Shown: positions 26,207 to 34,421, counted from the stretch's first letter. The stretch: 38,945 nucleotides of DNA from Stutzerimonas chloritidismutans AW-1 (GCF_000495915.1 NZ_AOFQ01000023.1:1-38945); one strand, 5' to 3'. Numbers and translations are program-made. Notes: generated by a model not told the origin, from the sequence alone.

Positions 26207-26566
26207 ATGCTCAGTAAACCGGTCAGCGCTCAGTTAACGTTTGTCCTTGCCCTCGTCATGCTAATGGCATGGGCCGGGCATAGCGCCGCGCTTGGCCCTG
26301 GGGTGAGCCAAGGTGGGTGGAACGGCGGGGACCATGCTCATGCTCATTCCCAAAGCACGGGTATTTCGGTCTGTGCCAGATGCGCGGATCACTACCACTC
26401 CACGCTTACCGCCGACCACGTGCACGAAACGCCATACCTGAGTACGCTTCTCACCGTCATTACGCTGCCAGAGCGTCCGCAGCCGATAGAAGCCACGCGC
26501 TACGTCATCCCTCCCAGTCCGATCTTCCTGATCGAGCGGCCACCACGCCCAAGATTCGCACTCTGA
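26207..26566 (+). CDS. His-rich periplasmic protein, CzcI-like
   Basis: A 119-aa protein with an N-terminal signal or anchor (LTFVLALVMLMAWAGHSAAL). The mature part has His clusters (GGDHAHAHSQS, ARCADHYHSTLTADHVHE) and a CxxC (CARC), suited to binding a transition metal in the periplasm. The Pro/Arg-rich tail ending IERPPRPRFAL resembles the small CzcI-type proteins of metal-resistance clusters. It is the first gene after the operator and is transcribed with the HupE-like gene 46 bp downstream. The exact metal is unknown. Confidence 0.6.
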   Translation: MLSKPVSAQLTFVLALVMLMAWAGHSAALGPGVSQGGWNGGDHAHAHSQSTGISVCARCADHYHSTLTADHVHETPYLSTLLTVITLPERPQPIEATRYVIPPSPIFLIERPPRPRFAL

Positions 26567-26612
26567 CAACGGCCGCTATGCGGCCAATACCACTGTCACG
26601 TAGGACTCAACT

Positions 26613-27350
26613 ATGCATTCGCTATCCATGTGCGATATGGGCGCATTTTCCGCGCGCCCAAACCGCTCGCTAATACTGCTGCTCTTGTTCACCGCATTGC
26701 TATTTCTCGGCATGCCTGACGCGCTGGCCCACGCTGTTGCCGAGGGCGACAAGGGCTTTATCCAGGAAAGCTCCGGGGTGATGGTGCTGCCGTTCATCTA
26801 CATGGGCGCCAAGCACATGATCACCGGCTACGACCATCTGTTGTTTCTCTTTGGGGTGATCTTCTTTCTCTACCGCCTGAAAGACGTGGGGCTCTACGTC
26901 ACCCTGTTCGCCGTGGGCCACACCGTGACGCTGCTGCTCGGTGTATTGGCGGAAATCACCATCAGCTCCTATGTGATCGACGCCATCATCGGTTTCTCGG
27001 TGGTGTACAAGGCCCTGGATAACCTGGGCGCCTTCCAGCGCTGGTTCGGCCACCAGCCGAACACCAAAGCGGCCACGTTGATTTTCGGTTTGCTGCATGG
27101 CTTCGGCCTGGCAACCAAAATCCAGGAGTACGAGATCTCCGCGGATGGCCTGGTCGCCAACCTAATCGCCTTCAACGTCGGAGTCGAAATTGGCCAGCTA
27201 CTGGCGCTGAGCGCCATTTTGATCGTCATGGGCTACTGGCGACGAACCGCCAGCTTCTGGCGCCATGCCTACACCGCTAACGTCGCCATGATGAGCGCCG
27301 GTTTCCTCTTGATGGGTTACCAGCTCACCGGCCTGATCGTCTCTCAGTAA
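26613..27350 (+). CDS. HupE/UreJ-family membrane protein
   Basis: A 245-aa inner-membrane protein of the HupE/UreJ group, permease-like proteins linked to nickel or cobalt. After a leader peptide come six or so helices with the family residues in GAKHMITGYDHLLFLFGVI, FAVGHTVTLLLGV and GLLHGFGLATK, where the His/Asp residues are the likely metal path. AGGA precedes the ATG. It lies between the His-rich protein and the anchor protein under the same operator. Whether it imports or exports, and which metal, is not decided by the sequence. Confidence 0.8.
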   Translation: MHSLSMCDMGAFSARPNRSLILLLLFTALLFLGMPDALAHAVAEGDKGFIQESSGVMVLPFIYMGAKHMITGYDHLLFLFGVIFFLYRLKDVGLYVTLFAVGHTVTLLLGVLAEITISSYVIDAIIGFSVVYKALDNLGAFQRWFGHQPNTKAATLIFGLLHGFGLATKIQEYEISADGLVANLIAFNVGVEIGQLLALSAILIVMGYWRRTASFWRHAYTANVAMMSAGFLLMGYQLTGLIVSQ

Positions 27351-27362
27351 GGAATTCTCAGC

Positions 27363-28025
27363 ATGTTCAATACCAAGCTTCCAACCCAGTGTGAATTGCC
27401 AACCAGCCGCCAGCTGCTGCGCTCCACTGTGATCGCCGTGGGTGTTGCCGCAGCGTTACTGGTCACCGTAGTGATGCCTTCTGAATATGCCATCGACCCC
27501 ACGGGCGTCGGCCGTGTACTTGGCCTGACTCAGATGGGTGAAATGAAAGAAATTCTCGCCGAAGAAGCGGCTGCGGATGCAGCTGTCCCGCCAGCAGCGG
27601 CCCCGGTCGTACAAGCCCCCGCGTCTAGTCAGGTGGCGCCTCAGGAGCAAGTTGCGGCAGCAACTGTGGCTGAGCCGGTAGCAGAGCCGCAGCCCGCCCT
27701 GAAGTCCGATGAAGTGACTGTCACGCTGAAGCCGGGCGAGGCCAGTGAAATTAAGCTGGAGATGCTGGACAAGGCCACGGTCAGCTACGAGTGGGCAACC
27801 GATGGCGTTCCGGTCAATCACGACACCCATGGCGAGCCCTATAACGGCCCGAAGGGCTATTACCACAGCTACAGCAAGGCCAAGCAGGTCAAAGGTGATA
27901 AAGGCGAATTCACTGCCATTTTCGACGGCACCCACGGCTGGTTCTGGCGAAACCGTAGCAACCGTGACGTGACGATTACGCTCAAGACCAAGGGTGAGTA
28001 CCTGAGCGTCAAACGCGTTATCTAA
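27363..28025 (+). CDS. Single-pass membrane anchor protein
   Basis: A 220-aa protein with one membrane helix near the N-terminus (STVIAVGVAAALLVTVVM), an Ala/Pro/Glu-rich linker (about 65-115) and a C-terminal beta-rich domain facing the periplasm (VTVTLKPGEASEIKLEML ... HGWFWRNRSNRDVTITL). Homologues next to HupE-type genes are usually annotated only as transmembrane anchor protein. AAGGA precedes the ATG, 12 bp after hupE. It ends at a strong terminator. Confidence 0.7.
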   Translation: MFNTKLPTQCELPTSRQLLRSTVIAVGVAAALLVTVVMPSEYAIDPTGVGRVLGLTQMGEMKEILAEEAAADAAVPPAAAPVVQAPASSQVAPQEQVAAATVAEPVAEPQPALKSDEVTVTLKPGEASEIKLEMLDKATVSYEWATDGVPVNHDTHGEPYNGPKGYYHSYSKAKQVKGDKGEFTAIFDGTHGWFWRNRSNRDVTITLKTKGEYLSVKRVI

Positions 28026-28032
28026 GAGAAAT

Positions 28033-28062
28033 AGCCCCAGCGTCATGGGCGCCGGGGCTTTT
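28033..28062 (+). terminator. Rho-independent terminator after the membrane anchor gene
   Basis: AGCCCCAGCG pairs with CGCCGGGGCT (one mismatch) around a 7-base loop and is followed by TTTT. It separates the main metal operon from the small lipoprotein gene behind it. Confidence 0.8.
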
Positions 28063-28093
28063 ACATCCCTGATCGATATTGAAGGAATACATC

Positions 28094-28222
28094 ATGACGA
28101 ATTCAATTACGCTGAGCCGCTCCCTGCTGCTGGTTTGTTTACTAGGTCTGCTGTCGGCATGTGGCGGCAGCGAGCCGGAGACGCAAGCTGAAGTCGAAAG
28201 TCACGGTCATTCTCACGACTAA
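28094..28222 (+). CDS. 42-aa lipoprotein with a His-rich tail
   Basis: A very short gene: a signal peptide ending in the lipobox LSAC, then GGSEPETQAEVESHGHSHD. The three His at the end suggest metal binding, in line with the cluster. GAAGGAA lies ahead of the ATG. It follows a terminator, so either read-through or its own promoter drives it. The lipobox and His tail make it more likely real than chance. Confidence 0.65.
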   Translation: MTNSITLSRSLLLVCLLGLLSACGGSEPETQAEVESHGHSHD

Positions 28223-28345
28223 GAGGCGGAAAGTTGTCTTGTTACGTGCAATGACTCGCTAATCGCTTGCACGTAACAATTGGTAAGTTTTAGGCGCCGG
28301 CCACATCATATCTAAGATCTGTTAAGTGGCTGCTTTTGGCCGGTT

Positions 28346-28372
28346 AGCGACGGCCTGACTTCGACCGTCGCT
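28346..28372. repeat. Hairpin at the 3' side of integrase copy 2
   Basis: AGCGACGGCC, TGACTTC and GACCGTCGCT have the same loop and position as in copy 1, with one stem base changed (C for T), leaving 9 of 10 pairs. Confidence 0.55.
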
Positions 28373-28380
28373 ATACATGG

Positions 28381-29001
28381 TCAAACCTCGGTCTGCTCTG
28401 CCATTTCCAAGGCGTCGTCGACCTCAATCCCAAGATATCGAACGGTGCTCTCCAGCTTCGTATGGCCAAGCAGAAGTTGAACGGCCCGCAAGTTCTTTGT
28501 CCTGCGATAGATCAGTGATGCCTTTGTACGTCTCATTGTGTGAGTGCCATACATGGCCGGATCAAGGCCAATGGTTTGCACCCAGCCTTTGACGATACGA
28601 GCGTATTGACGAGTGGATAGATGGTCTGAGGTGTGCAGCCTGCTCGGGAAAAGGCAGCCCTGGCTACGGAGCTGGGCTTGGTGTATCCAGGCCGCGAGAG
28701 CAGACCGTGTTTGCTCAGTAATTTCGAACTGCACTGGTCGCTTCGTTTTCTGCTGCATAACCATTGCTCGTGATGACACATGCTCGCCATGAGCAACGTC
28801 GCATACACGGAGCTTGGTTAAGTCGCAGGCTCGAAGCTTGCTGTCGATGGCCAGATCGAACAAAGCCAGATCCCGGGTTCGTTCTGCAAGCTGAAGCCTT
28901 ACTCGGATGGCCCAGATATCTCTCAGCCGGAGCGGGGTTTTCTGTCCGACCAACTTTCCTTTGTTCCAGGGCCGGCGGGTGCAGGTAGCAGTGATGTTCA
29001 T
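28381..29001 (-). CDS. Tyrosine-type integrase (copy 2)
   Basis: A 206-aa integrase with the same active-site residues as copy 1 (SKLRACD, THTMRRTKAS, LLGHTKLE, RYLGI). The frame is open to 29352, but GGAGGAC just ahead of the ATG at 29001 and the match with copy 1 set the start. About 17 residues differ, many of them near the N-terminus. The gene is intact, although its unit has lost the right terminal repeat to the neighbouring insertion, so the unit itself may no longer move. Confidence 0.85.
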   Translation of the reverse strand: MNITATCTRRPWNKGKLVGQKTPLRLRDIWAIRVRLQLAERTRDLALFDLAIDSKLRACDLTKLRVCDVAHGEHVSSRAMVMQQKTKRPVQFEITEQTRSALAAWIHQAQLRSQGCLFPSRLHTSDHLSTRQYARIVKGWVQTIGLDPAMYGTHTMRRTKASLIYRRTKNLRAVQLLLGHTKLESTVRYLGIEVDDALEMAEQTEV

Positions 29002-29006
29002 GGCAA

Positions 29007-29027
29007 GTCCTCCACATGTGGGAGGAC
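29007..29027 (-). promoter_or_regulatory. Hairpin that can hide the integrase ribosome-binding site (copy 2)
   Basis: GTCCTCC and GGAGGAC around the loop ACATGTG. The stem is identical to copy 1, and the loop is different. As in copy 1 it can mask the Shine-Dalgarno sequence. Confidence 0.55.
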
Positions 29028-29070
29028 AAGCATGGCTAGCCAGAGAAGTGGTCGCTAACCTGTTGCCGCT

Positions 29071-29122
29071 GACCGAAAACTGACCCAGTAGAGGCTGTTC
29101 TGCCGACTGAAAACTGACCCAG
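29071..29122. repeat. Two terminal repeats of the IS21-family end
   Basis: GACCGAAAACTGACCCAG at 29071-29088 and GACTGAAAACTGACCCAG at 29105-29122 differ by one base. Repeated binding sites for the transposase at the ends are usual in IS21-family elements. Confidence 0.7.
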
Positions 29123-29166
29123 GTGTTCAACTGCTTCTGCTCAATTTTTGAGCAGGAGAACACAGG

Positions 29167-29786
29167 GTGATCAGTATGGAAATGATGGGCAAAATTCGGC
29201 GGATGTATTTCCGCGACAAGCTGTCGCTGCATGAGATAGCCAAGCGCACCGGGCTGGCGCGCAACACGATTCGCAAGTGGGTCAGAGCACCTGAGGCCAA
29301 GCAGCCGGTGTACCAACGCCGCGCGATCTTTAACAAACTCAGCCCTTTTCACGTCACGCTAGAGCAGGCGCTAAAAGCCGATTCGCTGCGCCCCAAGCAA
29401 CAGCGGCGCAGTGCCAAGGCGCTGTTGGCGCAAATCAAAGCCGATGGTTATGACGGTGGCTACAGCCAGCTCACCGCGTTTATCCGTGCCTGGCGAGGGG
29501 GACAGGGCAAGGCGTCGCAGGCCTTTGTGCCGCTGACCTTTGCTCTTGGCGAGGCGTTTCAGTTTGACTGGAGCGAGGAAGGCTTGCTGGTCGGCGGCAT
29601 TTACCGGCGTATGCAGGTGGCACATCTGAAGCTGTGTGCCAGCCGTGCGTTCTGGCTTGTGGCGTATCCGAGCCAGGGCCATGAGATGTTATTTGACGCC
29701 CATACACGCTCGTTCGGCGCCTTGGGCGGCGTGCCGCGCCGGGGCATCTACGACAACATGAAGACCGCCGTCGACAAGGTCAATAA
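29167..29786 (+). pseudogene. istA: istA (IS21-family transposase), truncated
   Basis: GTG start with AGGAG ahead. The N-terminal DNA-binding part is intact (KLSLHEIAKRTGLARNTIRKW), and the DDE domain begins around FQFDWSEEGLL with its first Asp. It breaks off after GIYDNMKTAVDKVNKG, where the second catalytic Asp (IYDN) has just been reached and the final Glu is lost. The frame then reads 11 codons into the Tn3 repeat before stopping. About 207 of the usual ~500 residues are present, so it cannot transpose on its own. Confidence 0.85.
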
Positions 29787-29824
29787 GGGGAGCCCGCAGA
29801 ATTCGGAAAAAATCGTACGCTAAG
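29787..29824. repeat. 38-bp terminal inverted repeat of a Tn3-family transposon
   Basis: It starts GGGGAGCCCGCAGAATTCGG and ends ACGCTAAG, the length and ending typical of Tn3-family termini. The tnpA stop codon lies within it. The matching right-hand repeat is not present because the other side has been replaced. Confidence 0.85.
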
Positions 29825-32714
29825 GTTTTCCGGGCATCCGTAGGGGCCGAAACTTCCCGTCTTCCAGTCTGCGGCTCTGCCGCCAGACGTAATCGCCGGT
29901 TAGGTTGATGTGCTCCCAGCCCAGCGGCGACAGGAATTGCAGCAGCTCGCCGTCCACCGGCTTGCCGGCCTCGACCAACCCCTGGATGGCGCGCTCCAGG
30001 TACACCGTGTTCCACAGCACGATAGCCGCCGTCACCAGGTTGAGGCCGCTGGCCCGGTAGCGCTGCTGCTCGAAGCTCCGATCCCTGATTTCCCCAAGGC
30101 GGTTGAAGAACACCGCCCTGGCCAGCGAGTTGCGCGCCTCACCTTTGTTCAGGCCGGCATGCACGCGGCGGCGCAGTTCAACACTTTGCAGCCAGTCCAG
30201 GATGAACAGCGTGCGTTCGATCCGGCCCAGTTCGCGCAGGGCGACAGCCAGGCCGTTCTGACGCGGATAGCTGCCGAGCTTGCGCAGCATCAGCGAGGCG
30301 GTAACGGTGCCCTGTTTGATCGAGCTGGCCAGGCGCAGGATGTCGTCCCAATGAGCGCGCACGTGCTTGATGTTCAGGGTGCCACCGATCAGCGGGCGCA
30401 GCGTCGGGTAGGCCTGCACGCCCTGCGGCACGTACAGTTTGGTTTCGCCGAGGTCGCGGATGCGTGGCGCGAAGCGGAAGCCCAGCAGGTGCATCAGGGC
30501 GAAGACGTGATCGGTGAAACCGGCCGTGTCGGTGTAGTGCTCCTCGATCCGCAGGTCGGACTCGTGATACAGCAGGCCGTCGAGCACATAGGTGGAATCT
30601 CGGACGCCGACATTCACCACGCGTGTGCTGAACGGCGCGTATTGGTCGGAGATGTGGGTGTAGAACAGCCGTCCTGGCTCGCTGCCGTACTTCGGGTTGA
30701 CGTGCCCGGTGCTCTCTCCCCGGCCGCCAGCGCGGAAGCGCTGGCCATCGGAGGATGAGGTGGTGCCGTCGCCCCAATGGGCAGCGAAGGCATGGCGGTA
30801 CTGGTGATTGACCAGCTCGGCCAAGGCCGCCGAATAGGTTTCATCGCGGATATGCCAGGCTTGTAGCCAGGACAGCTTGGCGTAGGTCAGGCCGGGGCTC
30901 GACTCGGCCATCTTGGTCAGTCCGAGGTTGATTGCATCACCGAGGATCGCGGACAGCAGCAACGTCCGGTCTTTGGCCTCGGCCCCGTCCTTCAAGTGGG
31001 TGAAGTGGCGGCTGAAGCCCGTCCAATCGTCCACGTCCATCAGCAGTTCGGTGATCTTGATGCGCGGCAGTAACTGACTGGTCTGGTCGATCAGCGCCTG
31101 CGCCCGATCCGGCACCGCCGCATCCAGCGGGGTGATTTTCAGGCCGGACTCGGTGAGGATGGCATCGGGCAGCTCGTTGTCCTTGGCCAGGCGGGCGACA
31201 GTGGCCAACTGCTCGTCCAGCAGCTGCAAGCGCTCTTCCAGGTACTGGTCGCTGTTCGGGTTGATCGCCAGCGGCAGGGCCTGTTCCCGCTTGAGCGCGG
31301 CGAACTTCTCGGCCGGCAACAGGTAGTCGTCGAAGTCGCGGAACTGCCGCGAGCCCTTGACCCAGATGTCGCCGGAGCGCAGGGCGTTCTTCAGCTCGGA
31401 CAGCGCGCAGATTTCGTAGAAGCGCCGGTCGAGGCCTTCCGGGGTGATCACCAGCGGCTTCCAGCGCGGCTTGATGAAGGCGGTGGGGGCATCGGCCGGC
31501 ACCTTGCGCAGGTTGTCGGCGTTCATCTCGCGCAGGGTCTGCACGGCTGCCAGCACGCCTTGTGCGGCCGGGGCGGCGCGCAGCTCCAGTACCTCCAGCA
31601 GGGCCGGCGTGTAGCGGCGCAGGGTGGCGAAGTTCTCGCCGACCAGGTGCAGGTGGTCGAAGCCCTCCGGCCGGGCCAGCAGCTCGGCCTCACTGACGCT
31701 CTCGGTGAACTCGTCCCAGGGAATCACCGCCTCGATGGCGGCGTAGGGATCGCTGCCGCTTTCCTTTGCCTCCAGCAGCGCCTGGCCGATCTTGGAGTAC
31801 AGGCGCACTTTGTCATTGATCGCCTTGCCCTGCTTCTGGAACTGCTGCTGATGCTTGTGTTTCGCGCCGCTGAACAGCTTGACCAGGATGCGGTCGTGCA
31901 GATCCACCAGCTCATCAATCACGGTTGCAGTGCTCTCCAGTACCACGGCGGCCAGGGTCGCATAACGTCGCTGCGGCTCGAACTTGCCAAGGTCTTTGGG
32001 CGTCATCTGCCCACCCTCGCGGGCCAGCTTGAGCAGGCGGTTCTGGTGGATGTGCCGGCCAAGGCCTTCGGGCAAGTCCACCAGCTGAAATGTCTTCAGC
32101 CGCTCGATGTGTTCCAGCATGTGCCGAGAGTTGGGTTTCAGCGGTGCCTGGCGCAGCCAGGTCAACCAGGTGATGCTGCTGCCGGCCTTGAGCTTCAACA
32201 GCTCGTCCAGCTTGGCCCGATGCGAGTCCGTGAGTGGTTCGACCAGGGCGCGGTAGACCCGCCGATTGGCTCGCGCAATGGCTTCCGAGCAAGCCCGGTC
32301 GATCACGCTCAACGCCGGCAGGATGCGTCGCTTCTGCCGCAGGCTCTCCAGCGCCTGGCCGGCCAGCAGCAAGCCCTTGTCGGTCTGCTGGGCCAGTTCG
32401 GTCAGCTCGCGCACCAGGGCGCGGAAGTCGGACAGGCCGAACGGGGCCAGTTGAAGGTAGGTGCGCAGTTCCTGAGCGTGCTCGCGACGGGTCACATCGC
32501 GCTCGCCGTACTTCGTCCAACTCGCCGGATCGGTCTGGACTTGCTTGGCCACCCACAGGATGACCGGTTCGGGCAGCTCGCTGTCAGTGCCCAACGCATA
32601 GCCGGGGTAGCGCAGCAGGCAGAGTTGCACCGCAAAGCCCAGACGGTTGGCGTCGCCGCGCCGCTGGCGGATCAGTGACAGGTCGGAATCGTTGAAGGTG
32701 TAGTAGCGGATCAG
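29820..32714 (-). pseudogene. tnpA: tnpA of a Tn3-family transposon, 5' end replaced
   Basis: About 965 codons of a Tn3-family transposase. Visible are [20 protein letters not shown] at the N-side, the catalytic regions [10 protein letters not shown] (Asp), [20 protein letters not shown] (Asp) and [20 protein letters not shown] (Glu), and the usual C-terminal [13 protein letters not shown]. The native first ~25 residues are missing: just before LIRYYTF the frame passes into class 1 integron end sequence and, further on, the IS. The frame stays open to 32909, so a hybrid protein is possible. No resolvase gene is present. Confidence 0.85.
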
Positions 32715-32814
32715 TGTCGTTTTCAGAAGACGGCTGCACTGAACGTCAGAAGCCGACTGCACTATAGCAGCGGAGGGGTTGGATCCATCAGGCAACGACG
32801 GGCTGCTGCCGGCC
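32715..32814. mobile_element. IRi end of a class 1 integron / Tn402-type element, remnant
   Basis: It begins TGTCGTTTTCAGAAGACGG, which I recognise as the 25-bp IRi of Tn402/class 1 integrons, followed by the well-known adjoining sequence with GGAGGGGTTGGATCCATCAG. Only about 100 bp remain. intI1, attI and cassettes are absent. It enters tnpA of the Tn3-family transposon and is cut at 32815 by the IS1182-like element. Confidence 0.85.
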
Positions 32815-34421
32815 GATTCTGTTGAAAAAGTAGGTTCAGCGGCAGCCGGCCGGTCAGGTGTGCCTGCTGTCGAAGTGGCTGGAAGCCACTTCAAGTTGCC
32901 TTTGGGCACTTCACTGAGCGTCCTTGCTCAGGTTTGAGGGTTAATTCGAGGGTTTCTGCTCGCAGCAGGCGTACCTATCCCGTGAGCGGTGGCCCTTGAG
33001 GCAAAAGCTTGGCCATGCGTCGCAGGTTTTGCACGGTCGCGGCTAAGGTGAATTCGTCAGTCGCACCCGTCAGGCCACGCAGTCGTAAACGGTCGAGCTT
33101 CATGATCCGTTTGAGGTGGGCGAAAAGCATCTCCACCTTCTTCCGTTCGCAACGAGAGACTAGGTATTCCGGCGTCTTGGCGATGCGTCGTGCCACGTCG
33201 CGGGCAGCCTCATGGATGCTGCGGACGATCTTCCGGTTCGGCGTGTTGGGGCAGCACTTTTCTTTCAGCGGACAGGTGGCGCAGTCGGTTTGGCTGGAGC
33301 GGTAGATAATGGTGTTGGCCTTGGTTACCCGCGATCTTTGCTGGGTGAAAGCACGCCATTCACTGCGCAGTGGTTTGCCGGCTGGGCAGCGGTATTCATT
33401 GGCCTCCTGATTCCAGTGGAAGTCGTTGCTGGAAAGGCTGTCATCCTTGCGCTCAGTCTTGTCCCACACCGGCACATGCGGCTCGATGTCTTTCTCTTCG
33501 ACCATCCAGGCCAGCATCGGGGCAGTGCCATAGGCGGTGTCGCCGATGAGGCGTTCCGGCGTGAGGTCGAACTGCGCCTCGACACGCTCGACCATCGTCC
33601 TGGTCGAATCGACTTCGGCGGTACGGTGCGCCGGGGTAGCTTCCACATCCATGATCACGCCATGCTCAGTGTCAATCAGGTAGTTCGTGGAGTAGGCAAA
33701 GTAGGCCGGGCCGCCTGGCGCTGCTGTCCAACGGGACTGAGGATCGGTGAGCGAAATTTTCTTGGGGAGAGCTTCAGCCAGCGCCTCTTCATCAAGGGCT
33801 TCGAGGTACTCGCGCACGGCGCGGCTGCTGAGCTTTGGATCGCGCCAATCGACCTCATCTCCTGCCACCCCACGTTGCCGGCTGGCATCCGCCTTGATGA
33901 TGCTTGCGTCGACAGCGAAACCTTCACCCTTCACCAGGCCGGCTGCCATGCAGCGCCGTAGCACCTCATTGAACAACCAGCGGAACAGATCGCTGTCACG
34001 GAAACGGCCATGGCGATTCTTCGAGAAGGTCGAGTGATTGGGGACTTCGTCTTCCAAACCCAGTCGGCAGAACCAGCGATAGGCCAAGTTCAGGTGCACC
34101 TCTTCGCATAATCGCCGCTCGGAACGAATGCCATAGCAGTAGCCGACGACCAGCATGCGCACCATCAATTCCGGGTCAATCGAGGGACGCCCGATGGGGC
34201 TATAGAAATCCGCCAGATAGGCGCGCAGATCACTGAGATCCAGGCACTGGTCGATGCTGCGCAGGAGATGTTGGGCCGGGACGTGATCTTCGAGATTGAA
34301 CGAGTAGAACAGGCGCTGCTGTCCTCCCGGTAACTGTCCCATCATGCTGTTCGCCTCCACGCCCGCTGACAAAGCAATTTTGCCAACGGCATGGGGAGGT
34401 CGCTACTTTTTCAACAGAATC
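32815..34421 (-). mobile_element. Complete IS1182-family insertion sequence (1,607 bp)
   Basis: The ends are a perfect 19-bp inverted repeat, GATTCTGTTGAAAAAGTAG at 32815-32833 and its complement at 34403-34421, around one intact transposase gene. GGCC borders both ends and may be a 4-bp target duplication, although the sequence beyond the right GGCC does not continue the integron. Confidence 0.85.
32975..34348 (-). CDS. IS1182-family transposase
   Basis: A DDE transposase of about 457 aa. Catalytic positions: Asp in GFAVDASIIKAD, Asp in RLIGDTAYGTAP, and Glu in KKVEMLFAHLKRIMKLDRLR. The N-terminal domain (LRSIDQCLDLSDLRAYLADF ... VLVVGYCYGIRSER type) and a Cys cluster (DCATCPLKEKCCP) fit the IS1182/IS5-like group. 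The frame is open to 34372. I start at 34348 because GGAGG lies about 8 bases ahead. The gene looks intact, and the IS is probably the latest arrival here. Confidence 0.85.
   Translation of the reverse strand, partial: SMMGQLPGGQQRLFYSFNLEDHVPAQHLLRSIDQCLDLSDLRAYLADFYSPIGRPSIDPELMVRMLVVGYCYGIRSERRLCEEVHLNLAYRWFCRLGLEDEVPNHSTFSKNRHGRFRDSDLFRWLFNEVLRRCMAAGLVKGEGFAVDASIIKADASRQRGVAGDEVDWRDPKLSSRAVREYLEALDEEALAEALPKKISLTDPQSRWTAAPGGPAYFAYSTNYLIDTEHGVIMDVEATPAHRTAEVDSTRTMVERVEAQFDLTPERLIGDTAYGTAPMLAWMVEEKDIEPHVPVWDKTERKDDSLSSNDFHWNQEANEYRCPAGKPLRSEWRAFTQQRSRVTKANTIIYRSSQTDCATCPLKEKCCPNTPNRKIVRSIHEAARDVARRIAKTPEYLVSRCERKKVEMLFAHLKRIMKLDRLRLRGLTGATDEFTLAATVQNLRRMAKLLPQGPPLTG

Larger units (their letters stand above)
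28336..29060 (-). mobile_element. Small integrase unit, copy 2, right end cut off
   Basis: It has the same layout as copy 1: left inverted-repeat end at 28336-28351, hairpin, integrase, RBS hairpin, and then the right end reading GTCGCTAACC, where it stops because the IS21-like element begins at 29061. The two copies are in direct orientation and differ at many positions, so they are not a recent duplication. Confidence 0.65.
29061..29786 (+). mobile_element. IS21-family element, left part
   Basis: It begins TGTTGCCGCTGACCG at the point where integrase unit 2 breaks off, has repeated end motifs (29071-29122) typical of IS21 ends, a hairpin (CTGCTCAA/TTGAGCAG, 29137-29155) ahead of istA and then about 205 codons of istA. 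It is cut by the Tn3-family inverted repeat at 29787. istB and the right end are missing. Confidence 0.75.

Noticed and set aside
29007..29352. Longer N-terminus for integrase copy 2 (to 29352)
   Set aside because: It runs through the RBS and into the IS21-like element; copy 1 begins at the equivalent of 29001.
31560..32678. 372-aa frame opposite the Tn3 tnpA
   Set aside because: Antisense shadow of tnpA.
33212..33961. 249-aa frame opposite the IS1182-family transposase
   Set aside because: Antisense shadow of the transposase.
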